From Pseudomonadota bacterium (GTDB lineage Bacteria; Pseudomonadota; Gammaproteobacteria; Burkholderiales; Rhodocyclaceae): 64,000 nucleotides of DNA. The translations under genes and the position numbers were made by a program. The stretch is taken from the NCBI GenBank assembly GCA_018261895.1, contig JAGTRT010000023.1, positions 1 through 64,000 on the forward strand, given 5' to 3'. Shown in pieces: positions 52,533-61,881 of this stretch; positions within the stretch are counted from its first letter, which is position 1; every line of letters starts with the position of its first letter. The notes below the pieces were generated by a model. The model saw only the letters and a list, made by a program, of their open reading frames with translations, searched no databases and was not told where the DNA came from.

Positions 52533-52691
52533 ATGTCCAGCAAAAAGCCCTCTCCCGCACCGTCGGGCACCACAAAACCAACGACCCAGCCACCCTCGCG
52601 TAAAGGAAACCCCGGGGCGGCCCCAAACCTCCGCCAGCAAGCGGACAACCGCTGGCAGCGAACCAAACGCTACGGCTGGGACAGTCGCTGA
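52533..52691 (+). CDS. small basic protein (52 aa), absent from the supplied ORF track
   Basis: AGGAG upstream; MSSKKPSPAPSGTTKPTTQPPSRKGNPGAAPNLRQQADNRWQRTKRYGWDSR*, followed by a terminator. Confidence 0.5.
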   Translation: MSSKKPSPAPSGTTKPTTQPPSRKGNPGAAPNLRQQADNRWQRTKRYGWDSR

Positions 52692-52705
52692 ATTCAGACC
52701 AACAA

Positions 52706-52733
52706 AAAAGGCAGCCAAGGCTGCCTTTTTTAA
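52706..52733 (+). terminator. rho-independent terminator
   Basis: aaaaaaggcagc-caag-gctgcctttttt. Confidence 0.82.
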
Positions 52734-52745
52734 CGATCTGAAGCG

Positions 52746-53192
52746 CTATTCCTGAGTTTCGGCCGGCCAGTTCTTGATATAGCTTTTCAGCATCTTGTTC
52801 TCGAAGCTTTGCTCTTCCAGAACGGCCTTGGCCACATCCAAAAAGGAAATGACGCCCATCAGGGTATCGCCCTCGACAACGGGCATGTAACGCGAGCGCT
52901 TTTCGATCATCAGGCGACGCAGATCGTTGGCTTCCATATCCGGGTATACGGTGACCGGATTAATAACCATGACGTCACTGACGGTCAGATTGTCGGCTGT
53001 CGCCACTTTTCCTTTTAGCGCCAGCAGCACTTCGCGGAAAGTCAGCATGCCGACCATCTTGCCGGCGTCCATGACCACCAGCGAACCAACGTCGAGCTCG
53101 GCCATGCTATCGATGGCAAAGGCCAGAGACTGCTGCGGCGACACCGTGTAAAGCGTTGCCCCCTTGACCCGAAGTATTTCCCGCACCTGCAT
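52746..53192 (-). CDS. CBS-domain pair protein
   Basis: Two CBS motifs; RYMPVVEGDTLMGVISFLDV. Confidence 0.85.
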   Translation of the reverse strand: MQVREILRVKGATLYTVSPQQSLAFAIDSMAELDVGSLVVMDAGKMVGMLTFREVLLALKGKVATADNLTVSDVMVINPVTVYPDMEANDLRRLMIEKRSRYMPVVEGDTLMGVISFLDVAKAVLEEQSFENKMLKSYIKNWPAETQE

Positions 53193-53463
53193 TGCGTTCT
53201 CCCGAACTCGTTTTAGATTGGTCGGACGATCTTAGAACATCCGCTCAAATTCGGAAAGACCAATGGCACTTCTCGTCTCGCATAAGGTCCAAGTGAATAT
53301 CAATACCATCAACCGTGAAAAAATTTACGCGTATTTGATAAATTTATCGGCATTGACACTTGCGAAATGTCATAACCATCTATACACTTCGACATATCAC
53401 CTAAGGCATATATCGCTAGGATGCTTGGGTAACCGAATTCCACTAGCGTATGGAGAATGAATG

Positions 53464-53769
53464 ATGACTACCGTAAAAACCATCGAGAAAATCGACGCTC
53501 GTGAAATCCGTCGTAAGCTTGGCCTCAACCAACAACAATTCTGGTCCACCCTCGGCGTCACGCAGAGCGGCGGTTCCCGCTACGAAAGTGGCCGCAACAT
53601 GCCGAAACCGGTTCGCGAATTGCTGCGTCTGGTTCACGTCGAACAAGTCGACATCAAGAGCATCAAGCGTGAAGACATCGAAGTTGTTGACTACCTGAAG
53701 TCGCAGGAACCTGAGCTGTTCAAGTCCCTGAAGAAGTCGGCTCGCGCACACGCCAAGAAAGCGGCTTGA
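53464..53769 (+). CDS. XRE-family helix-turn-helix regulator
   Basis: IRRKLGLNQQQFWSTLGVTQSGGSRYESGRNMP. Confidence 0.8.
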   Translation: MTTVKTIEKIDAREIRRKLGLNQQQFWSTLGVTQSGGSRYESGRNMPKPVRELLRLVHVEQVDIKSIKREDIEVVDYLKSQEPELFKSLKKSARAHAKKAA

Positions 53770-53808
53770 TTCTTGCCCCGGCAGGGGCGTCAAACGCTGT
53801 AACGGGCA

Positions 53809-54645
53809 TCACGGGGAAACCATAACCCGGATGCCCGTTTCTTTTTCTATCTGCCCGGCAAAATCCGTCAGAACGCCGTCTGGAAGAGCTTTCAGGCGCG
53901 GTGCCGCAGGTTGCAGCGAAGGCCGAGCCAGACCGTAGAGATGAACCCCGGCCAGAATGCCGGCATATGGCTTTAGCAAATCGCAATAGGCCTGTCGTGA
54001 AGCAGACGATGGCGCAATGCCATCGATGGCAAACCAGCAGGTTTGCACCCAGGTCGGCGCCAAGGCGGCGCAAATTTCAAGATTCCTTGATACTTTTAGC
54101 ATTTGACCGGGAATGCCGTTGATTTCCGCGACCTCCTCGGGACTGGCCCGGTCAATCTTGAACCAGACTTCGCCCCCCAGTTCAGCCAGCCGCCGGATAC
54201 CAACCTGAACGTTGTCGCGATGCATGAGGCTGCCGTTGGTGATCAGGCGTACCGGCAGTCGCCCATTTTGCCCAAACCGGGACAGAACCTGGCCAACCAC
54301 ATCCACCGCCTCGGCGAATTCGGCTGCACTCGTCGGTTCGCCGTTCCCGGAAAATGCCACATCCTTCAATTGGCGAACCTCGGCTGGCACCTGACGCTGC
54401 ATGAAATCCCCATGCAGCGCATCATCGAGAAAGCCGGCCAGTTCCCTTTCGAGGCACTCAAGATCGATTGGCGGCGGCCCGCCGCGGGTCAGGCCTTCAA
54501 CCTGGCAATAGACGCATGCCCAGTTGCAGGCATTGTTTGGATTGAGGTTGATGCCGACCGATACCCCGCCGGCCCGACGCGATATCACGGGATAGACATA
54601 GCGCAATCCGGCGCTATCGCGGCGGTGATCGTCTGTAGTAAGCAT
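53809..54645 (-). CDS. radical SAM protein
   Basis: NACNWACVYCQVEG (CxxxCxxC), FSGNGEPTSA. Confidence 0.88.
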   Translation of the reverse strand: MLTTDDHRRDSAGLRYVYPVISRRAGGVSVGINLNPNNACNWACVYCQVEGLTRGGPPPIDLECLERELAGFLDDALHGDFMQRQVPAEVRQLKDVAFSGNGEPTSAAEFAEAVDVVGQVLSRFGQNGRLPVRLITNGSLMHRDNVQVGIRRLAELGGEVWFKIDRASPEEVAEINGIPGQMLKVSRNLEICAALAPTWVQTCWFAIDGIAPSSASRQAYCDLLKPYAGILAGVHLYGLARPSLQPAAPRLKALPDGVLTDFAGQIEKETGIRVMVSP

Positions 54646-54683
54646 GGCGCATTGTATAATCCGCGACCGCCTTGTCGAGCAAT

Positions 54684-55142
54684 ATGACCATGTTGATTAC
54701 CCGCCGTCTCGAATTCGATGCCGGGCACCGCATCCCCGACCACAAAAGCCAGTGCCGCCACCTGCACGGGCACCGCTACGCCATTGAAATCACCCTCTCC
54801 GGCAGCGTGATCGACAAGGCTGGCGATGCCGCCAATGGCATGGTGATGGATTTCTCGCAGGTCAAGGATCTGGCCAATGTGCATCTGGTCAATGAATGGG
54901 ATCACGCCTTCCTGGCCTTTGCCGGCGACAAGGCGATCGTCGATTTCCTTTCCTCGCTACCGGGCCACAAGACGGTCATTCTCGACCGCGTGCCGACAGC
55001 CGAGAATCTGGCGCGCATCGCTTTCGAACGCCTTGATGCGGTCTATCGCGACACCTACGGCAACCACCTCATGCTCGAACAGGTTCGGCTCTATGAAACG
55101 CCGAACTGCTGGGCCGACGCACTGCGCACCCGGCTGGATTGA
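54684..55142 (+). CDS. queD: 6-carboxytetrahydropterin synthase (QueD)
   Basis: FDAGHRI, CRHLHGHRYAIEI, NEWDHAFL. Confidence 0.9.
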   Translation: MTMLITRRLEFDAGHRIPDHKSQCRHLHGHRYAIEITLSGSVIDKAGDAANGMVMDFSQVKDLANVHLVNEWDHAFLAFAGDKAIVDFLSSLPGHKTVILDRVPTAENLARIAFERLDAVYRDTYGNHLMLEQVRLYETPNCWADALRTRLD

Positions 55143-55201
55143 GCGGATAAATTTCTCCCCCTATACTGCCGGAATAATGCAGGCACATTGGCTGCAGCTG
55201 C

Positions 55202-56425
55202 ATGGAGGGGGAAAATGAAAAACAAGAAGTCCTGCCGGCTTCGGCGCATGCTGCACCAACCGATCGCCAACCGGGCATGACCCAGGCCGCAACCAGTTCG
55301 CCGAAGACCGCCCTGGTCCTGACCGGCGGCGGCGCCAGAGCGGCGTATCAGGTCGGCGTGCTACTCGCCGTCTCCAAGCTGTCGACCAACCGCAAGAAAA
55401 ACCCCTTCCCCATCCTTTGCGGGACCTCGGCCGGCGCCATCAACGCAGCCAGCATCGCCTGCCTGGCGGACAATTTCGGCAAGGCGGTGTCCGTACTGGC
55501 CAGCTTCTGGCGAAACATGCATGCCGGCGACATCTACCGGGCAGACCCTCTGGGCATTGGCGTTTCAGGCGCACGCTGGATGACGATGCTGACCCTGGGC
55601 TGGCTGATTCGCAGCCGTCCGCGTTCGCTGCTCGACAACTCGCCCCTGCGGGAATTGCTGAGCCGGCATCTGGATTTCAACGGCGTCCAGCGCTCGATCG
55701 CCAAGGGCGCGCTGCACGCGCTCAGCATCTCGGCCTCAGGTTACGAATCCGGCGACAACATCAATTTCTTTCAGGGCCATCCCGATGCCCAGCCCTGGCA
55801 CCGGGTCCAGCGCATCGGTATCCGCTCGGAAATCGGTGTCGATCACCTGCTCGCATCGAGTGCGATTCCCTTCATCTTTCCCGCTACCAAGATTCATCGC
55901 GAATACTTTGGCGACGGTTCGATGCGTCAGCTGGCGCCAATCTCGCCGGCCATCCATCTTGGTGCTGAACGGGTACTGATCATTGGCGCTGGACGCAAGA
56001 ACGAGCATCAGGAACGTCGCCGGGTGGACAGCCATCCATCGCTGGCCCAGATTGCCGGTCACGCGCTATCCAGCATCTTCCTCGACAGCCTGGCCGTCGA
56101 TATTGAACGGATGCAGCGCATCAACCGCACGCTCTCGGCCATTCCACCCGATGTCAGGGAAAAGACGGACATTCCCCTGCGACCGGTCAAGGCGCTGATC
56201 ATTTCACCGTCGGAACGACTTGAGCGCATTGCCGCGGAACATGCGAGTGCCCTGCCCGTGGCCATGCGGATGATGCTCGGTGGCATTGGCGGCATGAACC
56301 GGCGCAATGGGACCCTGACCAGTTACCTGTTGTTTGAAAAGCCCTACACCCGTGCCTTGATCGACCTGGGCTACGCCGACACGATGGCGCGGGCGGACGA
56401 AGTCGTGGAGTTTCTGGACCTCTGA
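55202..56425 (+). CDS. patatin-like phospholipase
   Basis: LVLTGGGARAAYQVG, GTSAGAINAAS, DGSMRQLAPIS. Confidence 0.88.
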   Translation: MEGENEKQEVLPASAHAAPTDRQPGMTQAATSSPKTALVLTGGGARAAYQVGVLLAVSKLSTNRKKNPFPILCGTSAGAINAASIACLADNFGKAVSVLASFWRNMHAGDIYRADPLGIGVSGARWMTMLTLGWLIRSRPRSLLDNSPLRELLSRHLDFNGVQRSIAKGALHALSISASGYESGDNINFFQGHPDAQPWHRVQRIGIRSEIGVDHLLASSAIPFIFPATKIHREYFGDGSMRQLAPISPAIHLGAERVLIIGAGRKNEHQERRRVDSHPSLAQIAGHALSSIFLDSLAVDIERMQRINRTLSAIPPDVREKTDIPLRPVKALIISPSERLERIAAEHASALPVAMRMMLGGIGGMNRRNGTLTSYLLFEKPYTRALIDLGYADTMARADEVVEFLDL

Positions 56426-56441
56426 GCGCCGGAAGCGGTGC

Positions 56442-56845
56442 TCAGAACTTGCCCGAATCGACCCCGGAGGCCAGATCGGCGGTCACCTGATCGAAACGCA
56501 AGGTCCGCTTTCCCTTGTGATCCTTGCTGAAATCGGCGGCGTCCACGCGTCGATCCGTTCGAGATTGTAGAAGTCGGTGACGTAGATTCCTGCGATGTCG
56601 TCCTTGCGATGGTTTGGCGCGTATTTGGCCAGGTCATGCAGGAACTTGAACATGTCCTTGGCACCGTCGAAGAAATGGGCATGGCCGTCTTTCCAGGTCA
56701 CAACGGCCACCCAGTTCGGGTATTTCGACACCAGCATGCCGCACACCGGACACAAATCCTTTGCGCCGGGCTTGGGAAGGTTCTGGGCAACCGCCAGCGG
56801 TGCCCAGAACGCAACAGCTAACAATAAAAACAGTCGACGGCGCAT
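56442..56845 (-). pseudogene. NosL-family lipoprotein/accessory gene with internal deletion/frameshift near 56540-56552
   Basis: N-part ...CPVCGMLVSKYPNWVAVVTWKDGHAHFFDG...GIYVTDFYNLERIDA, then in another frame VDAADFSKDHKGKRTLRFDQVTADLASGVDSGKF*. Confidence 0.62.
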
Positions 56846-57450
56846 CAGCCCTTCTTCATTTCCGCGGCGCGCTTGCGACGCTCTTCACGATTCTTGCGAA
56901 TCATGGCAACGTCAGCGGCCATGTCAAGATAGGACTCGCGCAGGGCGTCATTGAAATTGCCCAGCGAACCGCCGTGCTTGGCCTGAAACTCCTTGGCGGT
57001 GCTCAGCGAGGCGAAGGAATGCTTGCTGCGCTTGGTCATCGCATGCTTGAGGTCGGCGCCGATCAGATAAACCATGCTATCGACCGGGGTCAGCGGGCGC
57101 GGCTCGGTCGTTGAGCCGTAATCCGGCCCCCAGATGTTCTTCGGTTCGCGGTCGATATTGACGCCTAGGCTGAGCGACAGGCAATGGATGGAACAAACGC
57201 CATCCACCAGATCGTCGGAATACTGGACGAGCATGCGGGCGCGGTGGTGTTCCTTGCGATCCATGCCGCAATACGGGCACTTCGGATATTTCTCGAACTC
57301 GTTTTCCAGCGGCTTGGCATCGGCCGCTTTTTTGGGAATGAACTGGTTCGGTGTGCCGTCGGTAGCGCATGCGGTGTTCGCACTGGCCTGCGTTGTAGCG
57401 GCGGCAAGGCCGGAAAGAACGGACATCTTGAGAAGGTCACGGCGTTTCAT
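56845..57450 (-). CDS. NosL-family copper-binding protein with Tat/Sec-like N-terminus
   Basis: MKRRDLLKMSVLSGLAAA; CPYCGMDRKEHHRARMLVQYSDDLVDGVCSIHC. Confidence 0.75.
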   Translation of the reverse strand: MKRRDLLKMSVLSGLAAATTQASANTACATDGTPNQFIPKKAADAKPLENEFEKYPKCPYCGMDRKEHHRARMLVQYSDDLVDGVCSIHCLSLSLGVNIDREPKNIWGPDYGSTTEPRPLTPVDSMVYLIGADLKHAMTKRSKHSFASLSTAKEFQAKHGGSLGNFNDALRESYLDMAADVAMIRKNREERRKRAAEMKKG

Positions 57451-57531
57451 TGTTGCTCTCCCTGTAGCTGATTATTAGCCGTGAAATATTAGCGCCTGGT
57501 GATAGGGACAGGCTGCGACAAAATGTCGCAG

Positions 57532-58233
57532 CTAGCCCAGCAAACTGTTCATCACCGTGTAGTAGCGAATGCCCTGCCAGAGCGTCGACACCCCCAGCGC
57601 GATGACGAACAGCGCCGCGCCCTTGAGCAACCAGCCGCGCAACTTTGGACCGAGCTTGCCGAACAGGAAGGAGGCCGAGAGCATCGACGGCAGCGTGCCG
57701 GCGCCGAAGGCCAGCATGAGCAAACCACCTTCCAGAATCGATGGCGCCGTGGTCGCCTTGACGGCCATGGCCATGGTCATCGAACACGGCATCAGGCCGT
57801 TGATCGCGCCGCCGATCAACGCGCCGACCACCGGGCCTTTCTGCACCGCCAGCATGAACTGCCGGCGCAGCCAGGCGATGGGGGCAAAGCCAAGACGGTT
57901 GCGGAAAGGTGAAACGCCGAGCAGATCAAGGCCGAGCAGGATGACGACGATACCGGCAACGATCTGCAGCACGCCCTGCAGCTTGCCGAACTGCCCCGTG
58001 GAAATGAGCACCGCGCCAATCGCTGCGGCAATTACACCAACGACCGTGTAGATGGCAACCCGCGCACCGTGATAGGCCAGATAAGGCCAGACACCCTTGG
58101 CACCGAGTTTCATGAAAAACCCGGAAACCAGCCCGCCGCACATGCCGAGGCAATGGCCACTACCGAGCAGGCCGGTCATGAAGGCAAGCCAGTAGGAAAA
58201 TTCGGCGATGGCGTGGTGGTGGCTGTGGTCCAA
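57532..58233 (-). CDS. TauE/SafE (UreH-like) membrane protein
   Basis: GLLGSGHCLGMCGGLVSGF, MPCSMTMAMAVKA. Confidence 0.82.
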   Translation of the reverse strand: MDHSHHHAIAEFSYWLAFMTGLLGSGHCLGMCGGLVSGFFMKLGAKGVWPYLAYHGARVAIYTVVGVIAAAIGAVLISTGQFGKLQGVLQIVAGIVVILLGLDLLGVSPFRNRLGFAPIAWLRRQFMLAVQKGPVVGALIGGAINGLMPCSMTMAMAVKATTAPSILEGGLLMLAFGAGTLPSMLSASFLFGKLGPKLRGWLLKGAALFVIALGVSTLWQGIRYYTVMNSLLG

Positions 58234-58245
58234 AACGGGATTCCT

Positions 58246-58281
58246 ACGGTCAACCGGAAAAAATGGCCAAAATTGAAATGT
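58246..58281. repeat. dispersed repeat copy immediately after the Cu-ATPase stop
   Basis: acggtcaaccggaaaaaatggccaaaattgaaatgt. Confidence 0.87.
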
Positions 58282-60714
58282 TCACCGCTGCAGGCGCAGG
58301 GAGTTGGCGACGACCGAAGTCGAGCTCATCGCCATGGCGGCCGCCGCGATCATCGGGTTGAGGCGGCCGGCGGCGGCGACCGGGATGGCGATGACGTTGT
58401 AGCCGAGCGCCCAGAACAGGTTCTGGCGGATGATCGCCATGGTCCGCCGCGACAGGTCGATACCGGCTGCAACGCGGGCGATGTCGCCGCCGACCAGTGT
58501 GATGTCGGCTGATTCGACGGCAATGTCGGCGCCGCCGCCGATGGCAAAGCCGACGTCGGACGCGGCCAGGGCCGGAGCGTCGTTGATGCCGTCGCCGATC
58601 ATGCCAACCTTCTCGCCGGCCTGCTGCAATTCGTGGATGACGGCCAGTTTGTCGGCCGGTGTGGCGCGGGCGACGACGCGGTCGATGCCGACCAGTTGGG
58701 CGACATGGCGGGCGACGGCGTCGACGTCGCCGGTCGCCATCACGGTTTTGAGACCGAGGCTATGCAGCAGCGCGATGGCCTCGCGGGCACCGGCACGCGG
58801 CTGGTCGGCGATGGCGAAGATGGCCACCGGTTGGCCGTCGACCGCAATGAAGACGGGGGTCTTGCCCTGCTCGGCCAGCCGGTGTGCTTCATCGGCAAGC
58901 GGCGCGCAGGCGATGCCCATTTCGTCGAGCAGCGCGGCGTTGCCGATGACGATGTCCAGCCCATCGACTTGCGCCGTGATGCCACGCCCCGGGTGGGCGG
59001 CGAAGGATTCGGCGGCCAGCGTGTCTTTCAGGCGTGGCTTGCTCCACTCGGCCAGCGCCCGGGCAAGGAAGTGTTCGGAACCGGCTTCGGCTGCGGCAAT
59101 CAGACTGGCCAGCCGGGCCTCATCCATACCGGGCAGGATGAAAGTATCGGTGACGACCGGCTTGCCTTCGGTAATTGTGCCGGTCTTGTCGAAGACGACG
59201 GTAGTCAGCTTGGCCGCCGTTTCGAGCGCCTCGCCGTTGCGGATGAAAATGCCGCGCTTGGCGGCCTGGCCGGTGCCGACCATGATCGCCGTCGGCGTGG
59301 CCAGCCCGAGGGCGCAAGGGCAGGCGATGAGCAGGACGGCGACGGAATGGGCCAGCGCGGCGGACACCGGATGCCCGGCCATGGCCCAGCCGGCGAAGGT
59401 CAGCGCGGCAATGCCGCCGACGGCCGGCACGAAGCGGGCCGAAATGCGGTCGGCAAGCTTCTGCACCGGCAGCTTGCTGCCCTGCGCCTGATCGACCAGT
59501 TTGACGATGCCGGACAGAACGGTGTCACCCCCAACGGCGGTAACCGTCATGACGAAACTGCCGTTGCCATTCAGGCAGCCGCCGATCACCTTGTCGCCGG
59601 CCGTCTTGGCCACCGGCAGCGATTCGCCGGTGATCATCGCTTCATCGACCGAGGAAGCGCCTTCGAGGACGCAGCCGTCGGTCGGAATCTTGTCGCCGGC
59701 CCGCACGCGCAGGCGATCCCCGATCTGCACGTCGTCGATGGATACTTCGAATTCGCTGCCGTCGGCCTCGATGCGCAGCGCCGTTTCCGGCTGCAGTTCG
59801 ATGAGCTTGCGGATCGCCTCGCCGGCCTTGCCCTTGGCGCGCTCTTCCATGTAGCGGCCGAGCAGCACGAAGGTACAGATACCGGCCGCCGACTCGAAAT
59901 AGACGTGGTGGTGCATCCGGAACACGCCGGGAATGCTGTAGGCCCAGGCGGCGCCGGCGCCGATGGCGATCAGCGTGTCCATGTTGGCTTCGCCCTGTTT
60001 GGCCAGCATCCAGGCCTTGCGGAAAATGCTGTTGCTGCTGCCGAACAGGATGGCCGACGACAGCGCGAATTCCATGACGCGCAAAGCCGGCGAGCGATGC
60101 ATGGCCATGCCGGAGATCATCACCGGCACGGTCAGGATGGCCGCCTGGATGAAGCGTTTCTTGGCTTCCTCGACGCGCTCCTTTTCACGCTCGACGATCA
60201 GGCGGCGCTGTGCCAGCGTGTCCATCGGCCGCGTCGTATAGCCCAGCGCGCTGACGACTTTCGACACCGCCTCGCGGTCGATGACGCCATTGACCGTCAC
60301 CGTCTCGGCGGCGAAATTGACCGAGGCGTAGCGCACACGCGGGTCGCGCTTGAGCTTCATTTCGATGAGCAGAGCGCAGGAGGCGCAGCTCATGCCTTCG
60401 ATGGCCAGCGAGCATTCCTGCACCGGGCCATCGACCGGCGCGGCAACGACGGGCGCCGCTTTCGGCGCGGCAATCAGGTTGCCGAGCACGGCATCCAGCG
60501 TCGCCAGCAGGCGTTCTTCCGGCAAGGCCGCCGGGTCGTATTCGACGATCAGCGAACCGATGTCGGCGACGATGCGCACCTCCTTGATGGCCGGATGCTT
60601 GCGCAGCAGGATTTCCAGGATGTAGCACCGCTCCTGCTCTTTTTCGAGCGAAGGGGCCAGCACCCGAAGGCGGCGGCGCAGGCGGTGGGCGATCCGGAAA
60701 TGTTTCGGCGTCAC
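58282..60714 (-). CDS. copper-translocating P1B-type ATPase (CopA/CtpA-like)
   Basis: MSCASCALLIEMKL (CxxC), CPCALGLATPTAIM, DKTGTITEG, GDGINDAPALAASDVG, MSSTSVVANSLRLQR. Confidence 0.92.
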   Translation of the reverse strand: MTPKHFRIAHRLRRRLRVLAPSLEKEQERCYILEILLRKHPAIKEVRIVADIGSLIVEYDPAALPEERLLATLDAVLGNLIAAPKAAPVVAAPVDGPVQECSLAIEGMSCASCALLIEMKLKRDPRVRYASVNFAAETVTVNGVIDREAVSKVVSALGYTTRPMDTLAQRRLIVEREKERVEEAKKRFIQAAILTVPVMISGMAMHRSPALRVMEFALSSAILFGSSNSIFRKAWMLAKQGEANMDTLIAIGAGAAWAYSIPGVFRMHHHVYFESAAGICTFVLLGRYMEERAKGKAGEAIRKLIELQPETALRIEADGSEFEVSIDDVQIGDRLRVRAGDKIPTDGCVLEGASSVDEAMITGESLPVAKTAGDKVIGGCLNGNGSFVMTVTAVGGDTVLSGIVKLVDQAQGSKLPVQKLADRISARFVPAVGGIAALTFAGWAMAGHPVSAALAHSVAVLLIACPCALGLATPTAIMVGTGQAAKRGIFIRNGEALETAAKLTTVVFDKTGTITEGKPVVTDTFILPGMDEARLASLIAAAEAGSEHFLARALAEWSKPRLKDTLAAESFAAHPGRGITAQVDGLDIVIGNAALLDEMGIACAPLADEAHRLAEQGKTPVFIAVDGQPVAIFAIADQPRAGAREAIALLHSLGLKTVMATGDVDAVARHVAQLVGIDRVVARATPADKLAVIHELQQAGEKVGMIGDGINDAPALAASDVGFAIGGGADIAVESADITLVGGDIARVAAGIDLSRRTMAIIRQNLFWALGYNVIAIPVAAAGRLNPMIAAAAMAMSSTSVVANSLRLQR

Positions 60715-61307
60715 TTGGTTTTGCGGTAACGGACGAGCAGGAAGACGAGGTAGAACACCGTCAGCCAGGCATTGCTGTGGGCGACGGGGTTCTGCAGCCA
60801 GCGCTTGGTGATCAGGTCCCAATGCACGCGGATCAGGTAGAAGGCGACGATGTCGTTGAAGAAGTTGGTGATTGCCTTCTCGGTCAGCGCGCTTTCGACC
60901 ATCGGCTGGAAACGCGCCTGCAGCGAGCCTTCCGGGGCCGGTTGCGCTGGGATGATGATCGCCTTGAGCTTGTCGAGCAGTGGCTGGAAACCATTGTTCA
61001 GGTCGATGGACGGGGCGGCTTCCGGCTCGGCAGCGGGCGCATCTTCAAGCGGCAGGCCGGGCAGCAGGCTGAACAGGTGTCGGGCAACCTCGGCCGTGCT
61101 CAATGCCTGCGCGTCGAAACGGATGGAAATGCGCTTCCAGCCACGGTCGACCGCAGCACTGCTCAGGCCGACCAGGGTTTTCATGCCTTCTTCGATGGCA
61201 GCCACGGCGGCCTCGCCGCAGATCTCAGCCGGCAGTTCGAGGCGCAGATAGCCCGGCTCGCGATGAAGAACGACGATGCGTTGCGCCAGTTCGGCGGTTT
61301 GCGTCAT
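60711..61307 (-). CDS. conserved operon protein, HMA-like N-terminus and C-terminal TM
   Basis: GYLRLELPAEICGEAAVAAIEEGMKTLVGLSS; overlaps the Cu-ATPase gene. Confidence 0.55.
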   Translation of the reverse strand: MTQTAELAQRIVVLHREPGYLRLELPAEICGEAAVAAIEEGMKTLVGLSSAAVDRGWKRISIRFDAQALSTAEVARHLFSLLPGLPLEDAPAAEPEAAPSIDLNNGFQPLLDKLKAIIIPAQPAPEGSLQARFQPMVESALTEKAITNFFNDIVAFYLIRVHWDLITKRWLQNPVAHSNAWLTVFYLVFLLVRYRKTK

Positions 61308-61317
61308 GTTGCCTCCG

Positions 61318-61686
61318 TCAGGCCGCCGAGGTTTCGCTGACCGGCGGCGGATTGCCCTCGATCTTGTCCTGGGCTTCGGCCATCAGGTCGGCCAGGTTTT
61401 CCTTCTGGTGCAGCGCGAAATCCTTGCCCATGCCGGTCGCCTTGGACAGGCCATCGACGATTTCCTTCTGGTACTTGAAGAGCAGGAAACCGGCGGCAAT
61501 GCCACCCGCCGCTCCGACGGCCAGCAGGGTCAGCGGATTGCGCAACAGCGCACCGCCGAGCAGGCCCTTGCCGGCTGCAAAGCCGGCACCGGCCATCATG
61601 GCGCCGGTCGCCATCGGTTTGCTCATCATGTGGCCCGCCGTACTCATCATGTGCGGCATTTTCTTCATCATCTCTTCGGTCATCAT
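61318..61686 (-). CDS. Met/His-rich small membrane protein, unknown function
   Basis: MMTEEMMKKMPHMMSTAGHMMSKPMATGAMMAGAG then TM helix. Confidence 0.6.
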   Translation of the reverse strand: MMTEEMMKKMPHMMSTAGHMMSKPMATGAMMAGAGFAAGKGLLGGALLRNPLTLLAVGAAGGIAAGFLLFKYQKEIVDGLSKATGMGKDFALHQKENLADLMAEAQDKIEGNPPPVSETSAA

Positions 61687-61698
61687 GGTCGTTTCCTT

Positions 61699-61881
61699 TC
61701 AGGATTTCTGGGCTGAATTCTGCTCATTTTGAACCGGCGTTTCCTTGATGTCATGCAACATCTCGTAAATTCCCCGGCAACCTTCGCAGCAGAACTGGTA
61801 TTGCTTCTCCGGCGTGTTGAGGACGAAGGGCTTGACGCCGACATCGAGGCTGCACAGGTCGCAGGCGCGGTTCTCGCTCAT
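61699..61881 (-). CDS. small Cys-rich metal-binding protein (PF12156-like domain, stand-alone)
   Basis: MSENRACDLCSLDVGVKPFVLNTPEKQYQFCCEGCRGIYEMLHD: CxxC...FCCxGC. Confidence 0.65.
   Translation of the reverse strand: MSENRACDLCSLDVGVKPFVLNTPEKQYQFCCEGCRGIYEMLHDIKETPVQNEQNSAQKS

Noticed and set aside
58633-60729. 698-aa plus-strand ORF
   Set aside because: Antisense to the Cu P-type ATPase; shadow ORF.
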